47,355 nucleotides of DNA from Saprospiraceae bacterium. Its GTDB lineage: Bacteria > Bacteroidota > Bacteroidia > Chitinophagales > Saprospiraceae. The first letter of the stretch is position 1. Each line of letters starts with the position of its first letter. Made by a program: the position numbers and the translations under genes. This document shows, in pieces, positions 43,204 through 47,355 of this stretch. The stretch spans positions 1-47,355 of the forward strand of contig JAHDHL010000041.1 of the NCBI GenBank assembly GCA_020631355.1, read 5' to 3'. The notes below the pieces were generated by a model that was not told the DNA's origin, did not search any database, and worked only from the letters and a program-made list of their open reading frames with translations.

Positions 43204-43842
43204 ATGAAATATTCAGTCAGTATTCTATTCCTTTTATTCTCATTAAGTTTATTCGCCCAGAAAGATGAGGTCAGTATCCAATGGAGAAGCAATAACAGTT
43301 CCCTTGATATCAGGACCGTATCCAAGAAGAAAAGAACAGGAGGGGCATACTGGGGTCTCAATGCCCATTATGGTCAAATTGCAGGAGAAGATGCATTCAT
43401 CCTCGGTACTACCCTAGCCTACGTCGCTAATCGTTCCCTTGAAATCGGCGTATCCGCACAGGGTATTTATAGCAGTAATTCCAATATCGGATTCTATGAT
43501 AATGACGTCATTGTAGGTGGGGCCTATGGTGGTCTTCATCTGGCTCCTGTCCTTTTTTCCAATAAGGCCATACACTTTACCTTTCCGGTATTGATTGGTG
43601 GAGGAGTCGCAGGTTATTATGATTACAAAACCTATGAGGAACTAGATATCGAGGATTATGATTGGGATGTCATGTTTGTCATTGAACCCGGAGCGAATGT
43701 GGAATTCAATATTACCAGATTCATGAGAATAGGTGCGGGAGTCAAATATCGTTTCACGAATCAATTGGATATCGTAGCTCTGGACAACAACGACTTCAGA
43801 GGATGGTCTGGTGGGCTTTCCCTAAAGTTCGGAAAATTCTAA
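43204..43842 (+). CDS. Outer-membrane beta-barrel-like protein
   Basis: 212 residues with a signal peptide (about 1-19, SLFAQ) and alternating barrel strands (GGAYWGLNAHYGQIAG, AFILGTTLAYVANRS, IVGGAYGGLHLAPVLF, MRIGAGVKYRFTNQL, GGLSLKFGKF), ending on Phe as outer-membrane barrels do. 36 bp after the GIN lipoprotein and probably co-transcribed with it. A perfect terminator follows. Confidence 0.65.
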   Translation: MKYSVSILFLLFSLSLFAQKDEVSIQWRSNNSSLDIRTVSKKKRTGGAYWGLNAHYGQIAGEDAFILGTTLAYVANRSLEIGVSAQGIYSSNSNIGFYDNDVIVGGAYGGLHLAPVLFSNKAIHFTFPVLIGGGVAGYYDYKTYEELDIEDYDWDVMFVIEPGANVEFNITRFMRIGAGVKYRFTNQLDIVALDNNDFRGWSGGLSLKFGKF

Positions 43843-43873
43843 ATGGCTTTTATCGTCATATCGGTTTTTGGTG

Positions 43874-43902
43874 TCCCTTACTCAACTGAGTAAGGGATTT
43901 TT
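43874..43902 (+). terminator. Intrinsic terminator after the barrel gene
   Basis: 10-bp perfect stem TCCCTTACTC/GAGTAAGGGA with a 4-nt loop, followed by TTTTT. 31 bp after the stop of the barrel gene. Confidence 0.85.
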
Positions 43903-43929
43903 CGTTACATTGGGGTAAAATCCTTGAGT

Positions 43930-46014
43930 ATGTCCAACGAAATCAAAACCCATTACCGAGCGTGTAATCTATGTGAAGCCATTTGCGGAATCGTCGTAAA
44001 GACCCAAGGAAGGGAAGTGGTTTCCATCCGTGGTGATGAAAATGATCCACTCAGCCAAGGACATATCTGTCCGAAAGCTATGGGGCTCAAGGATTTGTTC
44101 GAGGATAAGGATCGCCTCAGACAACCTGTTAGAAAGACGGAAAATGGTTGGGAAAAGATATCCTGGGAAGAAGCCTATGATACCGTAGCCCAAAAAATCA
44201 ACGAAAGCCGTGAAAAATATGGCAATGATAGCGTAGGTGTTTATTTGGGTAATCCCAATGCCCACAATACGGGTGCCATTGTGATGAATCCCATGTTTCT
44301 TAGGGCCTTAAGGACCAAGAATAAATTCAGTGCCACATCCGCAGACCAACTCCCACACCATATTGCAGGTCGTTTTATGTTTGGACATTTTTTCCTGCTT
44401 CCCATACCGGACATAGACCGGACGGATTATATGATAATCATGGGCGCTAATCCTATGGCATCCAATGGAAGTATCATGACCGTTCCCAATGTGGGAAAAA
44501 GACTCAGGGCCATACAAGAAAGAGGTGGCAAGGTCGTAGTTGTCGACCCAAGGCGTACAGAAACATCCAGAAAAGCTGATGAACATGTATTCGTTCGGCC
44601 GGGCAAGGATGTTTTCCTTTTATTGGGAATGGTACATCACATCATAGAACAGGGATGGGCCGACCTAGGTAAACTCCAAGATTTTACGGACGGATTGGAT
44701 GAATTGAAAAACCTGGTCGAGGATTTCACAGTGGAGGAAGCGGCGAGGATTTCAGGAGTTCCGGCTGAGACCATCAAACAATTGGCTAAGGACTTATCCC
44801 AAACGAAAAGGGCTGTCTGCTATGGCCGAATGGGATTGTCTACCCAAGCTTATGGAGGACTTTGCATTTGGCTCATTAATGTGATTAATATCATCACAGG
44901 ACACTTCGACACAGAGGGAGGCATGATGTTCACAGCACCTGCTTTCGATAATCTAAAGACCGTCGGAGTTGGAAAACACAGCAGATGGAAAAGCCGTGTA
45001 AGCGGATATGATGAATATTTTGGGGAATTACCCGTAGTTGCTCTTGCAGAGGAAATAGAAACCGAGGGCCCCGGACAAATCAAGACCATGATTACCATCG
45101 CCGGAAATCCGGTCCTTTCCATACCAAACGGAAAACGCTTGGAAGAATCGTTCAAACAATTGGACTTTATGGTAGCCATTGATATTTATATCAATGAAAC
45201 AACCTCACATGCGGATATCATCCTACCAAGTACGAACGGATTGGAGACATTGCAATATGATTTGGTATTCCACAGCTTTGCGGTTCGGAATACGGCCAAG
45301 GTCGGTATGCCTGTATTTGATAGATTGCCAGAACAAAGGCACGATTATGAAATATTGGGCGAACTCACGAAAAGAGTCACTGGAAATACTGCCATGCAAC
45401 TTCCTCCACTAGAAATGATGTTGGATATGGGCCTGCAATCCGGACCTTACGGAATTTCTATGCAACAACTCAAGAATGAACCCAGTGGCATTGATTTGGG
45501 AGCGTTGAAACCCTGTCTTCCCGGCAGATTATTCAATGAGGAAAAACGCATCCAACTCTGCCCACCCGAAATCACCAAGGATATGGCTCGTGCTAAGTCC
45601 CATTTAGGAAAGAATGATACGGAAGAATTGGTACTCATTGGCCGTAGGCAACTGAGAAGCAACAATTCATGGATGCACAATAGTTACAGATTGGTCAAGG
45701 GTAAGAATAGGTGTACCCTCCTGATTCATCCTAATGATGCTGAAAAATTCAAGGTGGAGAATGAGCAAATAGTGAAGGTCCACTCAAGGGTTGGAAGTGT
45801 TGAGATACAAGCTGAAGTGTCTGATGAAATCATGGAGGGAGTAGTCAGTATTCCACATGGTTGGGGACACAATAGGAAAGGAAACCGTATGGAAGTGGCA
45901 CAAGCCCACGCAGGTGTAAGTATCAACGACCTGACCGATGAGCAATTAGTGGATTCCCTTACGGGGAATGCTGCATTCAGTGGTGTACCAGTAACGGTCG
46001 TACCTATGACCTGA
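43930..46014 (+). CDS. Molybdopterin oxidoreductase (DMSO-reductase superfamily)
   Basis: 694 residues from the ATG at 43930 (a TTG two codons earlier is less likely). An N-terminal [4Fe-4S] site, Cys12-x2-Cys15-x3-Cys19...Cys47 (ACNLCEAIC, HICPKA), is followed by the bis-MGD-binding domains: VYLGNPNAHNTG, YMIIMGANPMASNG, VVVDPRRTETSRKADEHVFVRPGKD, MTIAGNPVLSIPN and a C-terminal dinucleotide domain (LVLIGRRQLRSNNSWMHNS). The Mo-ligand position reads TSADQLPHH with no Cys, so the ligand is probably Asp or Ser. No signal peptide, so cytoplasmic. Substrate and electron partner unknown. Confidence 0.88.
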   Translation: MSNEIKTHYRACNLCEAICGIVVKTQGREVVSIRGDENDPLSQGHICPKAMGLKDLFEDKDRLRQPVRKTENGWEKISWEEAYDTVAQKINESREKYGNDSVGVYLGNPNAHNTGAIVMNPMFLRALRTKNKFSATSADQLPHHIAGRFMFGHFFLLPIPDIDRTDYMIIMGANPMASNGSIMTVPNVGKRLRAIQERGGKVVVVDPRRTETSRKADEHVFVRPGKDVFLLLGMVHHIIEQGWADLGKLQDFTDGLDELKNLVEDFTVEEAARISGVPAETIKQLAKDLSQTKRAVCYGRMGLSTQAYGGLCIWLINVINIITGHFDTEGGMMFTAPAFDNLKTVGVGKHSRWKSRVSGYDEYFGELPVVALAEEIETEGPGQIKTMITIAGNPVLSIPNGKRLEESFKQLDFMVAIDIYINETTSHADIILPSTNGLETLQYDLVFHSFAVRNTAKVGMPVFDRLPEQRHDYEILGELTKRVTGNTAMQLPPLEMMLDMGLQSGPYGISMQQLKNEPSGIDLGALKPCLPGRLFNEEKRIQLCPPEITKDMARAKSHLGKNDTEELVLIGRRQLRSNNSWMHNSYRLVKGKNRCTLLIHPNDAEKFKVENEQIVKVHSRVGSVEIQAEVSDEIMEGVVSIPHGWGHNRKGNRMEVAQAHAGVSINDLTDEQLVDSLTGNAAFSGVPVTVVPMT

Positions 46015-46029
46015 AAAAAGTAGTATCTT

Positions 46030-46449
46030 TTAGCCTAGTAAATGAAGCATGCTGTCTCTTGCATCCTTAAGGATGGGCACTTCTTCCAATTGAATCCATT
46101 CATAATCAAAGATAAGTCCCTCATCCACTCCGCCCCCCTGTACCTCATACTCAAAGGTATCCGGACATTCCAGCTTGTATTTTAGTTGGAAGAAATACCT
46201 TTTTTGTTCTTCCTGCATATAATCCGACCAATGTGTCAATTCGCCCAAATAGTGAATGGAAGCAAAATCTGTCAGGCCTGTTTCTTCCCTCACTTCACGA
46301 AGTATGCCGACTTCCTTATCCTCTCCCGTATCCAACGAACCTCCCGGTATCTGAACTCCGGATTCGGGTGAATTGCGTTGGGTAAAAAGGAGTAATTCGG
46401 ACTTTAATCCTTTATTTCTGGTGATATAGGCATACACTTTCTCCCTCAT
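46030..46449 (-). CDS. NUDIX hydrolase
   Basis: 139 residues with a complete Nudix box (G-SLDTG-E-DKEVGIL-REVREETGL). Short, single-domain, cytoplasmic; the likely substrate is a nucleoside diphosphate derivative, with no indication of which. 15 bp from the convergent oxidoreductase gene and 11 bp from the upstream lipoprotein gene. Confidence 0.88.
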   Translation of the reverse strand: MREKVYAYITRNKGLKSELLLFTQRNSPESGVQIPGGSLDTGEDKEVGILREVREETGLTDFASIHYLGELTHWSDYMQEEQKRYFFQLKYKLECPDTFEYEVQGGGVDEGLIFDYEWIQLEEVPILKDARDSMLHLLG

Positions 46450-46460
46450 TGTTTTACCTA

Positions 46461-47303
46461 TCAGTACGTTACGCTAAAACTACCATCTGGATTAGATACG
46501 ATTTCCGTATCACTTAAAGGTTCCATTCCAATACTGTATCGTCTTTCCTCTATGGTGGCTCTTTCCTCATCAGAAAGTTCAAATAGACCTTTCGTGGGAA
46601 TTTGGTAGTAATAAGGCTCTAATTCATCAGGGCCCCAATTTCTTCTTCGATCCACCATCCATGCATAATTTTGAGGGGAAATATACCCTTGGTCATACGC
46701 CTGATCTATGATGGGCCCCATGATTTGATTTCCAATATCATCATCAAAATGAAGCATGACGATAAAGGCATGATCCGCACTTTCACTACCAATCAATTCT
46801 GCACTCGGATATCCCTTTTCCTTGATATACCTTAATAGCAAGGCCATATTACTGGAATCACTTGCACTGAAGTCCTTACCACTTCCTCTCGAATTCTGAT
46901 CCACTTGATAAATAGAATCTACCATTGCCTTATAAGCTAGGTCGTACTGGGGGCGAATGATTTCGTAATCACCATTTTCTTCACATAAATAAAAGGATAA
47001 ATCCTCATCCTTGAATTCGAATCCATTGGTAACGGCCTTTTGGAAATAATCATTCTGCAACTGGCAATTCTTGAGACGGATCGCCAAATTACGAGCTTCC
47101 ATATAATGCCATGATGGAATATATTCCACCAATTTCTCTGCTTCCTGAAAATGGGATAAGGCAGTTTCTTCCTGCCCTGCATCCTTATATTTCATGACAT
47201 CATTATACATCCTATAATAAGTAGGATAATCATTCTTTACTGAATCATTACAGGAAAAAATGATAAGAATAAAACAGAATAAAAATATATTATTGATTTT
47301 CAT
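46461..47303 (-). CDS. DUF6624-like lipoprotein with N-terminal helical repeat
   Basis: 280 residues from the ATG at 47303 (an ATG at 47330 adds nine residues before the signal). Lipobox IIFSC. The N-terminal part is TPR-like (DAGQEETALSHFQEAEKL). The C-terminal about 130 residues contain LLRYIKEKGYPSAELIG, HFDDDIGNQIMGPII and AWMVDRRRNWGP, the layout of the DUF6624 domain common in Bacteroidota lipoproteins. Function unknown. Its promoter would lie near the window's right edge. Confidence 0.7.
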   Translation of the reverse strand: MKINNIFLFCFILIIFSCNDSVKNDYPTYYRMYNDVMKYKDAGQEETALSHFQEAEKLVEYIPSWHYMEARNLAIRLKNCQLQNDYFQKAVTNGFEFKDEDLSFYLCEENGDYEIIRPQYDLAYKAMVDSIYQVDQNSRGSGKDFSASDSSNMALLLRYIKEKGYPSAELIGSESADHAFIVMLHFDDDIGNQIMGPIIDQAYDQGYISPQNYAWMVDRRRNWGPDELEPYYYQIPTKGLFELSDEERATIEERRYSIGMEPLSDTEIVSNPDGSFSVTY

Positions 47304-47355
47304 GGTAGGGTTATTTTTGAATATAAACATGGAACCTTTGACCTTGATACAAATT

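Noticed and set aside
1-47355. Insertion sequences, prophage, CRISPR arrays, tRNAs
   Set aside because: No transposase or integrase motif, no regularly spaced repeat and no cloverleaf seen in intergenic DNA; gaps are mostly under 200 bp.

Overview
The window reads as a chromosomal segment of a Bacteroidota bacterium, probably a Saprospiria/Cytophagia-like marine or environmental lineage. The evidence is promoters of the Bacteroidota type (TTG ... 18-20 nt ... TAnnTTTG) at several gene starts, including a textbook one for rnpB; many lipoproteins and small outer-membrane-barrel-like proteins; an eukaryote-type glutamine synthetase (GSII); a cysteine-poor sirtuin; and A/T-rich leaders in place of strong Shine-Dalgarno sites. 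I see no insertion sequence, prophage, CRISPR array, tRNA or rRNA. The region looks like core or persistent chromosome, with a few accessory surface-protein clusters.

Layout. (1) 0-5.5 kb: a heme membrane protein, a DUF1761 membrane protein, an M1 metallopeptidase, then a translationally coupled pair (unknown membrane protein plus MATE exporter), both apparently starting with TTG. (2) 5.5-14.3 kb, minus strand: an S41 protease, two paralogous beta-lactamase-fold serine hydrolases coupled to a small barrel protein, a membrane-bound AraC-type regulator, an NAD(P)-binding oxidoreductase and an NhaC antiporter. (3) 14.5-22.1 kb: 3-methyladenine glycosylase I, polyprenyl diphosphate synthase, a DUF922 protease-like protein, a NarL-type regulator, RNase P RNA, MltG, a large TPR histidine kinase and a PqiA-like protein. 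(4) 22.2-25.5 kb, minus strand: a tightly overlapping sirtuin-NUDIX-GNAT operon, then an OmpA-like lipoprotein with a small membrane protein. (5) 25.46-25.85 kb: a 394-bp divergent intergenic region carrying two tandem DnaA-box-like 12-mers. (6) 25.85-39.0 kb, all plus strand: glutamine synthetase with a histone-like tail, a LytTR regulator, a fructosamine-kinase family protein, DUF389 and DUF445 membrane proteins, a DUF885 peptidase, a rhodanese lipoprotein, a sterol-desaturase family hydroxylase, a PP2C-like phosphatase, an aldo/keto reductase, a second TPR histidine kinase and an intradiol dioxygenase. (7) 39.0-43.9 kb: an unknown secreted-protein operon on the minus strand, divergent from a small secreted protein, a GIN-domain lipoprotein and a barrel protein. 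(8) 43.9-47.3 kb: a molybdopterin oxidoreductase, a NUDIX hydrolase and a DUF6624-like lipoprotein.

How the parts may work together. The sirtuin-NUDIX-GNAT operon can be read as an acyl-lysine module: acetylation, NAD-dependent deacylation and disposal of the ADP-ribose product. The NarL regulator (16.9-17.5 kb) and the TPR kinase (19.3-21.6 kb) lie on opposite strands either side of rnpB/mltG and are the most plausible two-component pair here. All genes from 25.85 to 39 kb run rightward and the five genes just left of 25.46 kb run leftward. Together with the DnaA-box pair, this makes the intergenic region worth testing as a replication origin or a DnaA-controlled promoter. All assignments rest on reading motifs by eye; no database search was run.
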